A stretch of DNA of 64,000 nucleotides from Diphasiastrum complanatum (GCA_029204225.1 CM055110.1:36252035-36316034); one strand, 5' to 3'. Positions 24,560 to 39,056 are shown, numbered from the stretch's first letter. Made by a program: numbers and translations. The notes: generated by a model from the letters alone, not told the origin.

Positions 24560-25081
24560 TGCATTTTCTAGAGGTGTTTAGTTAATTACAATTCTTCAAT
24601 TATCTCCCAAATCACCCATCCTTTGGCACATGGTGCATCATAGCTGACAACTTGGAGCTACTTGTCCCATTCTTTGAAACTTTTTACATATTGATTTAAC
24701 CCTCTGAATGGAAAGTCCATCATGTTTCTAGATTGATTGAAATTGAAACAATGATGCTAATATATGATCTTCATTTCCTTGTTGCTCACAATTAACACTC
24801 GAAGCATCTTGCAATCTCTTGTGATTGCCAAAAGCCATTAGGTATTTCAAATCTTTGTGCACAAATGACAAGGGAGCACTCCCTTAGCTAAAACGATAAA
24901 CATCAACTCATGAGTCACTTTCCACTTGCACAAGATTCAAACCATTTTGTGTTGGTGCTACAACAAACAAAACAAATCTGATAACTTCTCCCTCATCTTA
25001 GGGACACAACAACACATTACAATGAATTAGCTCCATATTGTCATATAAAAAGGCATTGACATCGCACCTAGCATTCTTCAA

Positions 25082-25115
<34 letters not shown>

Positions 25116-25552
25116 TTCACCCATGAGTGGTATATACCCTGTCATATTCATCATTATTGATGATTCACACCATTGAGAATATGATCAAATTATAAAATAT
25201 AATCAATGCATACCTTAGCAAAGTTCACACATGTACGTATACCTAATACAACATAGTATTAGATTGAATCAAATAATTGAGTAACAACATGTCAACTTTG
25301 ATTGCATACTTCTTGATACAAGATAGTTGAGCACTAATGGTTATGAATGGCAACTCACTCACACTCCCTACTATCCACATGTTCCAATCTTCATTGCTTC
25401 CCACAACCTAGAGATAGTGTATTTGTGCTCTTGAAAAGATGAAGAAGATTGAATCCATATGATCAGTCTCTTGTTCTTCATTGTCAATTTACCTTTGATA
25501 GCTAGGTATTAGATGCATTATTTTGTATTTCCTTTTACCCCCTTAAACATCA
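24560..25552. other. Non-coding region with (TG)15
   Basis: AT-rich, with a TG microsatellite at 25083-25113. No gene is supported. Confidence 0.5.
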
Positions 25553-25910
25553 TGAAGAGATGTGATCTATTCATAGTTGACCTGCATGGAGGTTGCATGG
25601 TTTCATGCACAGGACTCCACTCTCTATATAATGAGGTAGGGATTCTCACGTCAACATATTGTGTTTAGGTTACCAGTTTCTCTCTTCTCCTCTTTTCATG
25701 CATAGGACTCTACTCTCTATATAATGAGGTAGGGATTCTCCTGTCGACATATTGGGTTTAGGTTACCAGTTTCTTTTCTTGCTTCACATGGCATGGCTTG
25801 GGGGCTAGATCCAAGTTTGATCTAGGATTGGTTGGGCGGTTTGGCTCCATAGTCTCTTCTATTGTGTTCTCCTATCCTCATCTTAGGGGCAATCCTTTAG
25901 GGTCTTTACA
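25553..25910 (+). mobile_element. LTR family B with adjacent tRNA-Met primer site
   Basis: The LTR starts TGAAGAGATGTGATC and ends ggtctttaca. TGGTATCAGAGC (25912-25923) follows after one base, placing the LTR end firmly. An 85-bp segment containing ctctatataatgagg is tandemly duplicated, giving two TATA-like sites at about 25624 and 25710. A partial copy of its last 90 bp lies at 26302-26392 and an inverted copy at 50849-51118. No coding domain follows the primer site. Confidence 0.82.
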
Positions 25911-26301
25911 TTGGTATCAGAGCACGACTAAGATGCGGTCTTGGATAGGAGTGGAGGCAAGCTATACATCGGATTTGGAAGATAGAGGCACTTGGATTTA
26001 CATCTCGGTTGGAGTGTTTTTTTCTCAAGGGAGTTATAATTGGATTCACTAATTCAGGCTTGTACATGCTTTTCGAAACTGGGGGTAGAGTGCTCTTCTG
26101 CTTGTTCAATTTTGAGTAGAGACACAAAGAATTAGTGTGAATCATCTGCAATTCCCTGTTTCGTTTTGAGAAATCTTTCAGTGACTGTAGAAACTGCAAC
26201 CCTGTTAAATCAGATTGCTTGTTTCTATACAGGATTCTGTTTGGTTAAAGTTTTTATAGCATACTTTAATCCATAATGTTCTGAATCACTCCATCTTGTT
26301 T

Positions 26302-26392
26302 GGGATTGGTTGGGCGGTTTGGCTCCATAGTCTCTTCTATTGTGTTATCCTATACTCATCTTAGAGGTAATCCTTTAGGGTCTTTACAATAA
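26302..26392 (+). repeat. Partial LTR family B copy
   Basis: Repeats the last 90 bp of the LTR at 25553-25910 (gggattggttgggcggtttg to ggtctttaca), without the following primer site. Confidence 0.75.
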
Positions 26393-26399
26393 GTGTTGC

Positions 26400-27380
26400 T
26401 AGTTGGTATGGGTCAGCAAGGAGCTTGAAAAACTTAGGACTTGTCAAGATAGTTAACTCTACATTGGTAATTTGAGTTGCGACATAAAGGTTGTAAAAGC
26501 CTATATGTGTTTGAGACCTCTTGGAACTTTAGGTTGTTCCTAGAAGCAACAACAAATATAAAAGCAATGAAATATTTTGCATCCAATTTTTGCAAATACA
26601 AAGATCATGTAGGAATTCAAATTTCAAGCAAGATTTTGATGTTAAAAAAACATTTGTTTCCTTAATAGCAGGAAAGGGGCTTGCTGATCATAACAAACAC
26701 ACTTACATTTTGAAGAAAATGGAACCTGCAACCACTAAGGCTAATCAATAAAAGAAACAGAGCGTTACAAGCTGATTTAATGCCCATCAGCTGTTTGTTA
26801 GACCAAATACAAGAGACTGGCACCAAAAGGATATGCTTGCTTGCTAATTGTCCAAAATGAACTTGTGCAAATGGCTTGTAATATGCATCACTGCAAACCT
26901 TTCTTTTTCTGGGTTGTGGATTCCATAACAGCCCAGGTGAATAGTTCATCATCCTGAATACTAGTTAAAAAGTTCAGCCCCAATGTGGCCACCAAGGAGA
27001 GATTTCTAGCTGTAAAGGACTGATTGCCAAAAATAAATGGTGTGATTTTATTTATCTTTGAGTCCATGACTCTTAATCTCTAAACCATCATCAAGCTCAA
27101 CCCGGTTTCATGCCAGCAACCTCTATGAGCCAGATTAACTAACCCTTCTCTCTCTTAGTAGTGTTGGCTTACGTTGATTGTAATGCCTAAACCACTAATT
27201 TGATTGATATCTCCAGACATATATGCCTTTCTGTACAGATGAATGGTGACTGTTCAAAATTGTCATTCATTGGCCCTAGCTTTCCTTTTTCGGATTCATT
27301 CCATATTCTTAACACGGACGGGTTGAAGCTGCCCTTCCACATATGACATTCTTCTGTCATCTTTTGCAAAATTGACATTC
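26400..27380. other. Non-coding region, probable 3' flank of the LOTUS-like gene
   Basis: Nothing coding is supported with confidence. On the minus strand it lies downstream of the gene described next and may include its 3' UTR. Confidence 0.4.
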
Positions 27381-27383
27381 TGA

Positions 27384-27678
27384 TTATTGATTGGTACTTG
27401 AAAGGTCCTCATATTTCAACTCTTCGGGCTCAAGTGACATGAATTTTGAAGGTTCCACTTTATCTGTTTTGTTGCCATAGGGATGATTAGAATTCTTTCT
27501 TGTACAAGATTTGCTTGAATGATCTACCAAGTCAAGCTTTGCTGTCCAGACCCCACAGTCACTTCATTTACAGATGGTACCATTGCAACTGAAATACTAC
27601 TTGAATTTCCAGTTCTTTCAAGGACCCTTCCCCCCTCAGTGTCTGCTAGTAGAGGCTCCTCTTTGACTACTTTTATCA
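27384..27678 (-). pseudogene. Possible C-terminal continuation of the LOTUS-like gene in shifted frames
   Basis: Beyond the last codons of the gene, other minus-strand frames look coding: from 27678 EEPLLADTEGGRVLERTG up to a TAG at 27524-27526, then KLDLVDHSSKSCTRKN and DKVEPSKFMSLEPEELKYED up to a TAA at 27384-27386. The composition resembles the gene's own acidic style. Either the assembled sequence has small indels, or the gene's end has decayed, or unrecognised splicing joins these parts. Confidence 0.35.
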
Positions 27679-30600
27679 TCCACATCCCTCAGGGTACTCT
27701 GAAGTTTATTATTATCATCATTTGTGTAAGCTGCACCAAAAACATCACGCAATGGATTGTACTGAATGTCATCAGATGACAAACCCAGAAGTAGTGCATC
27801 AGCTGGTACAGGATCGTCTACTCTACCAGCTAAGTTGTACATATCAAGACTATCAATTTTATATTTATTCATTAGATCTACCATATCTTCAAGAAAAGTA
27901 AACACTGGAGATACGAGGCCTTTCCTTGATCCTCTGTATCCATATTTGTAGAGTTTCAAGCCTAGAGAACTTCCAGCAAAATCGCTATACCAACCTTCCA
28001 GAAGCTCAACCCACAAACCGCCAGAGTTTTTCAAAAGAGCCCAATACAGTATTTGCCTTAGGCCTGCTTTAGTAGCAGCTATAATTCTTTGATTTTGGCA
28101 TGTTTTCGATAGTTTCAAACGACCAGCACGCAAAGAATCTCTGCTGACAACATCTGGCATTGCATCCATAAGAGACTTTACATCCTTATAACCATTCAAG
28201 TGAAGATTCTTCCCAGTTCTCTCCTTGAATATTGTGCAGAATTCATATAGTGAAAGTGCACAACCATTGTACTTTGGGGAGCCCAGAATGAGACGAACTT
28301 GATGTTTTAAAGTGGGGCTAGGAAATGATTTTGATTTTGCCAAAGAGACATTTTGCAGCCTAGTAGCCTCCTCTAGGCCATGCTTTGTAGTTAAGCCTTT
28401 GGAATGGCTGAAGCATTTATTCTTTAAAGGACTTTCTTCTTCACTATGCTCATGTAGCTGTATAGTCTGATCAAAGTCAAAATTCAAGCTTTCTTCAGGA
28501 AAATCTAGAACAGGAAAGTTGGTACCTCGAAGCTTAATCATCAAAGAACCATTATCTTGGCATCCCAAGCGGATGAAGTCAACCATATCATGCAGCATCA
28601 AGCAGAATTCTGCAAAATAAGTCACATGGAAATCCTCGTTCTTTGAGATGAAACTGTAGTTGAAAGGCTTTCTTGCAGCATCTGTGATATATCCTTCAGC
28701 TACAAAAGTGTCCCAGAGGTCATCGGATAGAGATTGCTGCAAAGCACTCAAAAATTCACAGGAATCCATTCCTTCAGGGTAAGATACCAAAAGGAAAGAG
28801 AAGATGGTTAATCTAAGCCCTGATCTCAATGTTTGTAAAATGCGCATATTGTCTTTGGATGGGAGGAGATATGCGCATTCAGGCTTAGTGTCACTAAGAA
28901 CTATTATATCTTGCCAGCTGTTGGCCAAATCTATGATGGAGCTGCATCCCAGTGTATTCAGGTTGAGTTTCAGGGAAAACATCTTTTCATAAGCCTCCTC
29001 TAGCTTACTTAGTTTGATCCCGGAAGTACAGACAGCAAGCAGCACCCTCAACTTAAACCTTGCCTGTAGGAATGATTCATCCTCAGAAAATGGTAAACAG
29101 ATGTCAGAGCCATTAAGATTCTCATCACCCAAATTGCTTGAGAAAGCATAATCTTTGACAATGATGTGCTCCAAACAACCATCTGACACATTTCCTGAAC
29201 CTGCAAGAAATCAATATTACAGCAATTGCTCAGCTTTAGAATTGAGGATCTCTTTTTGGTGAAGTCAAACAGCTTCCACTTTACAATTTCACAGATTGAT
29301 GAGGGAAAACTTCATTAAAATAAGAAACATCAATAGAAAGCATATGTCTATCAAATGTTGATAGCAATCAACCCTTTACACTCTAATTTATGCATCTTCT
29401 AACAAATTTACTGATTCTTTCTAGGAACTGCAGTGAAAGTATCCTTAACCATTTTTGCAGAATTAACTGCAACTCACCTTCCAAAGAAGCAGCAGATACT
29501 TGTTCTTCACAGCCATCCAGCATTTCAACTTCCGCATCGGCAGCCTTAGTAGCCTTAGGCAAATGACATTGTTCACTCTCATTAAAGTATGAGTTTGGAT
29601 TTCTTTGGGTTAAACAGTCCCATGTTCTGTCCAACAATATCCCATCTGTCAAAGCTGGATCTTCGGCTCCTCTGCAGAGAAATATTTTGGAATTTTCAGA
29701 ACCGTGGTTTCTCAAAGAAATAATATCTAGCATGTCACGGATCATGCTATCAACATTTGGTGTGCCATAAGCTAATTCAGTCAAAACTGTGGCAAGTGGT
29801 CTACCCATAACCCTAGAGCACTCCTGGACAAACTCATCCACCAGAAGGCCTTGGGAATGCAATTTTACAATATCATAGACAATTCGTCTCAAGCCTGACC
29901 TTATTCCTGCAACCACACGGAAATTTTTGGAGGATTCTACAAGGTAGAGTTTTCTTTCCTCATCAAGTAGCCTGCGTTGAACCACATGTGGCATGGCTCT
30001 ACAGAGCCTTGCAGCTGTGCTAAAACCTGTCGCCTTTATACCTCTTCTAAACTTCTTTCTGTAAAACTGTTCAAAGGCAGATACACTACACCCTCCAGCT
30101 TCAAAGGCAGGAACAATCAGTATACATCTAACCTGGTACTGTAGTCTAGCCCGAAATTCTGGTTTCTGATCTAAATACTTTTGAAACTCTTTGTTCCACA
30201 AGTCCTGATCATAATCTTCAACAGTTTCAAGCTCTGGATCAGTCTCTGCATGCCAGTTCTGCCTGCCAGGACTTTCTAAGCTGTCTTCATAGTCATCCTC
30301 CCAAGTTTCTTCCTCTGTGTTATCGCAATTGGATTCAGTGGCAGTTTTGAATCCCAGATTCAGCTTCAATTGTTCAGCAGTCCCATGAAGGTCGCTGTGC
30401 GAAATTGGCCCCACTATCTCAGCATCATTTCCATAGTCCTCGTCTTCATAACCATCTTCGTCGTCTTCATCTTCATCTTCATCTTGATCATTATCTTCTT
30501 CAAAATTGTAATCCTTATCACTGTCTTCATCAGGATCATCATCCCCATCACCTGCACTGTACTGCTTATCATCATCCTCGCCATCTTGATTGTTCTCATC

Positions 30601-31083
30601 AGCATTATAGTCATAACTACCATCTTCAGCATTCCAATTATCCTCGTCACCATCATTCTCATCATCATTTTCTTCTTCAGTAGATTTATTCCCACTTTTT
30701 CTACAGTCACCATCCTGATTATCCCCACTGACATCTTCCTGATCATGAGCATACCAATAGTTATCTTTCACCCTGTGAAGTTTTTCTGTCCAACTCTTGC
30801 TTCTTTCATATTGCTCCAGTTCAATAGAAGACTCATACCTGACCCAAGACTCATTCAAAAATATCTCTTTGAATCTTTCTTGTTGGCAGCACATCTCATA
30901 TGTACAGTTCCTATGAATTTCCTTTCTATTATCAGCTAAACCTCCATATATACAAAAGCCGTGCATAACATTCTGGTTGCATAACAGTAATTGCTGAAGA
31001 AGCATCCCTGGCAAAGTTTTTGCAGATTTTTGGCTGCAATCCACCACCTGATTGAAAGGTTGAAGTGCACCTAAAAGGCCCAT
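27636..31083 (-). CDS. Large acidic protein with three tandem LOTUS/OST-HTH-like modules (two exons)
   Basis: Exons are 31083-29478 and 29200-27636, with a 277-bp GT-AG intron (donor GAAG/GTGAGTT, acceptor TTCTTGCAG/GTTC), giving 1056 codons. The start ATG has an in-frame TAA 18 bases upstream. Residues 120-300 are strongly acidic with long Asp/Glu runs. Three modules follow at about 316-458, 584-747 and 836-981. Each has a first unit (VRCILIVPAFEAGGCSVSAF, LRVLLAVCTSGIKLSKLEEA, VRLILGSPKYNGCALSLYEF) ending near a MPHVV/QDIIV/MPDVV motif, and a second unit opening (S/A)GLR. This matches the winged-helix LOTUS/OST-HTH pattern known from RNA-associated proteins. That family call is my inference from the pattern; the molecular role is unknown. 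The 3' end may be frameshifted (see findings). Confidence 0.8.
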
Positions 31084-31089
31084 TGCTTT

Positions 31090-33090
31090 ACGGCTCCCTT
31101 ACAGGCGATTGCAGAACCACCTTGGGATTTCTTCTGATCAAATTTCAACATAGAGATCCCTTTCTGTAAGGTATGAGTGACTTCTCAGCCAACATAATAA
31201 AAGTTAGCCAATATCATGAATTTAATACATTACTTCTGCAAGGAAGATAATAGATGGATAGCATACACTAAGAGTCATTTGAATCCAGTGCCAGGGAATC
31301 TGCATTATCGAAACTGTCTCTCTGACTTTAAAAACAAGGTTACATATCATTTCATCTTGTCTCATGATAGATTAGAAAACTTCCACCTGATCATCCTGGG
31401 TCATGAAATATACCCTGCAGGCATTTACCGTTTTCTTGCAAGTAAATTAAAAAAGAAAATCAACAGGATTTCATCTGGACTGAAATCTAAATTTGATTGT
31501 TGAGATAAAATATTAGTTAGGGCATTAACTAAGCTAATTTCAGTTTTTAAGTGCAAGTCATGCGTTTAGCCACTTTATATTTCCTATTGAAGATCATTTC
31601 GCCCTCGAAACTACGAAGAAAATGTGACCAATACGTAAACTCATGCAAATCACTTTGTTCTCAATAATAATTGAAGAACGTTAAGAGGCAAAGGTCAAAA
31701 CTGTACAAGTTTCTAAGCTCTATGGAAAGAGACTTTCCAGATCATGACAGGTCATAGATGCACGAATATCTCTATTGAACCCAGACAGTACTTTGGTGTG
31801 AGCAAGCCTAAGTGGGTAACCCTGCCCCTTGACCACTCATACTAAGGTCATTGTTTGACTGAATTGATTCGCAAAGACAAAAGCCATCCCAATGAGGCGC
31901 TTTGATAGAGAGTATAAGAAGCTTTCATTGAATTGAGGAACCTGGAGGCCAGACAACATTGTGACAACAGTGACTCACAAGCAATACTCCAGGTTTTAGA
32001 GAGTATTGGCAAGCTCTTATCCACGCCAATGGCTATCATAGCACACTAGGCAACTTTCTGGACATGGGCAATTCTAAGAAACCCATATCGGTAACAGAGT
32101 AGAAAGAACTCTGTTTAATCATCGTGTCTTGCGTAGGAGGTTGCGTAGGAGGGACTCTTTCAAACTCCTCCCAATAAAAACATTCTATATGCATCCTAGA
32201 CCATTACTGGCTTCTATGCTTATTTTGGTACGTAGGAGGATGTCCTTCTCAGCAAGATCACTTCACATGTGCAGAAAAGAATATGGACAAACTTAAGCAT
32301 GGAAAGAAAAAAGGTAAGCAGAGCAATGACTATTCTTTGGATGCAGCCATTGGCACCTTCTTTGTTGTGCATGATTTCAGTATACCCTTGACCCTAGTTC
32401 ATGTCACCAACTAAGTTATGCTAGGCCTTGGCTGATCACAATGAGTTGATCCCAGCATGACCCTAGTCAGTTGGGTAGTTAACATCCTTCACCCCCCTTA
32501 AAAACGTTTCTATCCTAAAAAATGAAGTTTCTTAGAACAAGTCATTCATAAGCTCTTCTAAGAATCAGCATACTGACAATCCTCAACCAATGTGAACAAT
32601 TACTCGGAATGAATGTGATTGGCCGGTCATCATCCGTTCTAATAAGGAGTACAGTTTGCCTTCGCTGACTCTTACAAGCTTTTAAAGACCTTCAATATGA
32701 CTGTCAGAAGTCCTCCAGTCTGCTGTTCAACTATTTTGGAAATTAAAAAAAACACCCTGCTACAAAATAACATGGGAATGAAGGCTTTTCTTTCTACATT
32801 ACCGTTATCTTGGAAGGCCGAAGTCCTCCATTTACTCTTCATGTGGAACTAAAGTGGTAAGATAGTTTTAAAGGATGCAGAGAAGTTGCTTTGTTTTGCA
32901 TTCCATTTTCAAGTAGTGCTTGCAAACTTCTGACTTTCTAATCGTTGAGTTTGACCCCCAACAAACTACAAGAGCGATAATTGCTTATCCGAGCAATCTG
33001 GAAGAAAGTCTCAAACAAGCACTTTGCAGGTCAACAAATCAGTGATATGATCCAATATCCTTACAGGATTTAAATTTGCTTTGTTTCCAG
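31090..33090. other. Region upstream of the LOTUS-like gene, no firm gene
   Basis: On the minus strand this should hold the gene's 5' UTR or promoter. Fragmentary coding-like pieces occur on the plus strand (e.g. about 31926-32043 and 32950-33030) but I cannot join them with consistent phase. Confidence 0.4.
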
Positions 33091-33801
33091 CCTGCCGTCA
33101 ATCTGATTCCCGATCAGAAGCCATTCCACAAGAAATTCTAGAGAGCTCGCTTCCACGATTTCATTCAAATGGTTGTGAATCACTCTGGCCTATCGATAAA
33201 GCATCTCCTCATAAAAATGAGTTGAGTACACCGGAGAGAAACGACCGAACTTACTATCGGTAATACAAAAACATACATCATATAGAAATCTTCAAGTTGC
33301 TAGAATGAAACTTTTCCATCTTCTCAGTGTTTGACATTGTCAAAGGTACACATAATCTATGCAACGGTGCAAAATGAGTAAAAACGGAATAGATTGAGCT
33401 GATGATACTTGTAAAACATAAATGATCTTCAGCTAATAGCATCAATCTGCCTTAATAAAAAAATCAAAGACTCATCATAGCAAAATCAATACTCACACGC
33501 GCAAGTTCCACCCATCTCCAGAAGCACGAAATGTACGATATATGAATCCATGCCACTGATCTTCCACTGCAGTACAACAGTGAAATCAGTGATGAGAGGC
33601 TATGGATTGAAAGCAAAATCTTATCACTTGCACGAGAGACTCAAAACCCATCTCATAAAAAGACTGTGCGAAATAACCCAACTCGCGATCCATCAAGAAA
33701 CGCACCAAAAAAGGAGGAATTGGGATGGAATTGCGTCTGTCAGTGCTGCTGTACAGACAGCGCAGGAGGCAGCCAGGAACACTCAAGACGCCAGGACGTA
33801 G
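33091..33801 (+). other. Candidate 3' exons of an unrecognised plus-strand gene
   Basis: A block at 33091-33259 follows a strong acceptor (tttgctttgtttccag) and ends at a donor (CG/GTAATAC). A second block at 33573-33801 follows cttccactgcag. Joining them keeps the frame open across the junction (TYY-R-TTVKSVMRGYG) to a stop at 33799-33801, giving a helical, basic tail. No family is recognised and upstream exons could not be joined. The opposite strand also shows exon-like signals here (see findings), so at most one of the two readings is right. Confidence 0.3.
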
Positions 33802-33891
33802 GTTCGGTTCCAAGGCAAGGGCCTTCTTGGCTCGGCAGCTCAAGGCATAATGAGGACAAACATTTCCTTGCCACCCTGCCTAAGGACACGC

Positions 33892-33934
33892 CACGTGCCA
33901 GGACATGAGAGGTGCTTTGTATATGTGACGTCAT
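33892..33934 (-). promoter_or_regulatory. Promoter-like cluster: TGACGTCA, TATA-like site, CACGTG
   Basis: On the minus strand TGACGTCA (33934-33927) is followed by TATACAAA (33924-33917) and CACGTG (33897-33892). These are classic plant bZIP/bHLH sites around a TATA-like element. It would drive leftward transcription, possibly with 5' UTR exons leading to the LOTUS-like gene. CACGTG also falls within plus-strand sequence, so chance is not excluded. Confidence 0.4.
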
Positions 33935-34234
33935 CTACATTCTTGGCTCATCTACTGACTGAACAGGGTAGTCCAGACTCCAGATAAAGTTGACAGAAGA
34001 ATAATGGGTTCATGAAGAGAATGAGCATTCTTCATTAGGCTTTTGTATTTTGGCATTTGCCCACTAAAACTATGGCAAAAGGCAACCATTGTTGGCTGTT
34101 TTGAGTTGTGAGTTGTAGGCCAAGATGCTCTCTCATGAAGGGATAGTCTTTCCAAGTAACTTTCACTCACAATTTTTTTATTGATGGCAACTCCTAAATC
34201 TTCTCGAGTCCACTCATTCCTTGAGTCCCAACCA

Positions 34235-34460
34235 CAAAATTTTCTATATATTTTATATGTCCCTCCCAAGTGCAAGCTTTGGCTTTGACAACTTTGGAAA
34301 AGTCTTCTAATTACATAGATCCATCCATCCATTTGGATCTTATATTTTCCTCCTAAGTCAAAACCTTTGCTTTGACAACTTTGGAAAAGTCTTCTAATAT
34401 ACACACATCCACATCCATCTTGGAACTTCTAAATTTTCCTCCCAAGTTCAAGCTTTTGCA
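34235..34460. repeat. Tandem repeat of about 110 bp, 2-2.5 copies
   Basis: gctttgacaactttggaaaagtcttctaat recurs 110-115 bp apart, and cctcccaagt(t/g)caagctt recurs around it. The minus-strand open frame here repeats YIRRLFQSCQS and is a product of the repeat. Confidence 0.7.
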
Positions 34461-34849
34461 TCTTGAACTTGGGACAAGGCCTTGCAAAGAATTGAAACTT
34501 TGTTAGCAAGTCTTAGAAGGTTTTGACATTTTTCTTACTTCAAACAAACCCACTTTGGAAAGATCTATAAGGTACCCTGATTCAATGTCATGAATATAAA
34601 CAAATGGGACATACATAACTTTGAGCTTGACATTTGTTAGTAAACATCACAACAAATTCTTGATCAGAGGGTTTTGGAAAACAATCATCTCATTTCTGAC
34701 TATGTGGCTAAAGAGAATAAGAAAACATGAAATGCAACATCTCAATAATATTTGAAACTAGTTGTAACTATGAAAGTATATCTCATATCTTTCCAGCCCT
34801 TACTTTGTAAGCTCCTTCAGGGAGGTGAGCATCTACAATTGAAACCTCA

Positions 34850-35230
34850 GACGTTCGATCTTATAATAACTAACTTTGAGATCATTAGTACTACAATGAT
34901 TACGTAGGCATTGAATTATCAGACAAATAATCAGTCGCGAAGAACTACAGAAACGCATACAATCTAAGACGAACCTGAACGCAATAAGAAGATAGTATTG
35001 ATTTAGTCGCTCAAAATGTATGGGCGCCAACACTAACTGGATGGATGTCAGCACATCACTACCAACTGGATGACGCATTAAATAGCTGTTCATATTCCTA
35101 CATCAAGGATTTGAAGCATGAAGATCAATCATTAAGTATTGAATAGTTAACGTTCTCTCTCTCAAGCCTGCGAGCTTGAACACTCTTAAGCATTCTACCT
35201 CCATTCCTCAGAGTTGATTAGAGATTGCTA
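34850..35230. repeat. LTR family C pieces in both orientations
   Basis: 34850-34995 matches 14327-14500 (minus orientation, LTR 3' part), while 35030-35230 matches 16880-17230 (plus orientation, LTR 5' part). The two pieces face each other and abut the RNase H end of a minus-strand copia element, the same arrangement as at 14.8-17.5 kb. Confidence 0.68.
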
Positions 35231-35235
35231 TTGCA

Positions 35236-37110
35236 CTTGCTGGTTATCAGTAGTTGCGCCTAATTCAGACTTATAGCTTAGAGTGTGGCTATAAAAGGAT
35301 TTTGCATAGAGTCTAGATAAAAGTTGGACGAAGATTAAAATGTCGATTAATATAGTAACTAAGGTAGCATGTCTTTCCTTTGATAATGGCTTTGTCAGAA
35401 TATCAGCCAATATACTATCTATACGACAATAACTTAATTCAACATTCTTATTCTGAATTTTCTCTCTTAGAAAATGAAATTGAACTTCAATATGCTTAGT
35501 TCTAGAGTGAGCACGTGGGTTTAGATAAAGAGTTATGTAGCTCTAATTTTTGGAATGGAGTATCGTTGGTCTGATCTGCTGAAATTTAAGATCTTGGAGT
35601 AATCTTCTGAGTCATGTAATCTCCTTTACTATAGAGGTGGCTGCAAGATATTCAGACTCAGTAGAGGTCAAAAAAATGCATTTCTTCTTTCGGTTGTTCT
35701 CTGAAATGGATCCTCCTGCAAGAAAACATATGTAGCCAGAGGTGGATTTTCTGGTATCCACATCTCCAATCCAATCTGAGTCAGAATAGGCCTTTCGGAT
35801 TAATGCATCCTCTAAATTTCCATCATAACACAAAGCATAGCTTTGTGACTTGTATGTACCTCAATGCTCTACAGTGTGGCGTATTGTGACAATGTGCTGA
35901 CTATGCATGCAAGATCAAGTCACGTGCAGATCATGGTATACATGACCGACCCAATTATTGACTAATAGGGATATTTGTGTATTTCTTTCGGGTCTTCTTC
36001 AGTCTTCGACACATGTCCTTCGATAGCTTGAATCCTGGATCCATGGGTGAGTCTATCAACTTGCAAGCTTCCATGCCATACTTGTGGAATACATTGGTTA
36101 AATACTTTTCCTAGCTTATAGTGATTCTTCTGCTTGTTCTATCTCTCGTGATTTCCATGCCGAGTAGATAATGTATTGGGCCTGAATTAATCATTTCGAA
36201 TCCCTTCGATAATAGAGCTTTCATCTCATGCAATAGCTGATTTGAATTGCTGATAATCAATGAGTCATCAACATATAATGCTATTATAACATAGTTTGAG
36301 CCTCTGTATAGGAGATACACATTCGAATCTACAAAACTAGAAGTAAGTTGGTGCTACAACAATAATCGATTTATTCTATCGAACCAAGCCCTTGGAGCTT
36401 ACTTTAGCTCGTAAAGAGCTTTCTAAAACTTGCATACTTTATGCTCTTTAGCTTGAAGGACATAACCTTCTGGTTGATAGATGTAGATGTCTTCTTGTAT
36501 GTATCCATTAAGGAACGTTGTCTGGACATCCATCTGGTGAATGTCCAGATCTTCTACAGCTGCAATAGCCATTAATGTTCGAACAGATTGATGTTTTACT
36601 ACTAGAATGAAGGTCTTAGTGTAATCTATTTCGTAGATCTAGTTGTAATCACTAGTTGAGCTTTTCATCTGGATATAGATCCATTTGGATTAATCTTCCA
36701 ATTGAAAATTCACTTCGTGTTGATGATCTTCACATTCGGAGGAGGGTCGACAAGACTCCATGTCTTATTCTTCATCAAAGAATTGCACTCAGCATTCATG
36801 GTTGTATGCCACTTTGTTTGCATCTGAATTCGACAAGGCTTATGCTACTAAGGTAGATTCATCGTGATTGATGAACACCTGAGGGATATATCGATGAGGT
36901 TCTTGTCGGATTTGAGCAGATCTTTGAACAATTGTCGATTGTTGAGTAGATATCTCTCTTTATTATGCGATTGGGATATCTTTTATTGGTGTTGAAACAT
37001 TCGCAGGTCGAGGCCTATTGATGGTTAGTGGAGTTGTTGTAACAAACTCCTACATTGGCTGCTTCTGCTTAAAATCATAGAATATTTCTTCAAAGAAGAC
37101 TACATCTCCC
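35236..37110 (-). pseudogene. Ty1/copia polyprotein, integrase end to RNase H
   Basis: In minus-strand order: DVVFFEEIFYDFKQKQP (integrase end, about 37100), linker, IHQMDVQTTFLNGYIQEDIY and QPEGYVLQAKEHKVCKF (RT, about 36540-36420), IALYVDDSLIISNSN (YVDD at about 36277), HYLLGMEITRDR, then RNase H (YSDSDWIGDVDTRKSTSGYI, LTSTESEYLAA) and the terminal MADILTKPLSK. Multiple stops and frameshifts break it. It is a different copia family from 1-1555, judged by residues around YVDD. Confidence 0.9.

Positions 37111-39056
<1,946 letters not shown>

Noticed and set aside
30370-30939. 189-codon plus-strand open frame, hydrophobic Ile/Val-rich
   Set aside because: It is the antisense of the Asp/Glu-rich segment of the LOTUS-like gene, whose codons read as Ile/Val/Phe on the other strand.
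33952-34404. 150-codon minus-strand frame
   Set aside because: Half of it is a tandem DNA repeat (YIRRLFQSCQS twice) and the rest has no recognisable feature.
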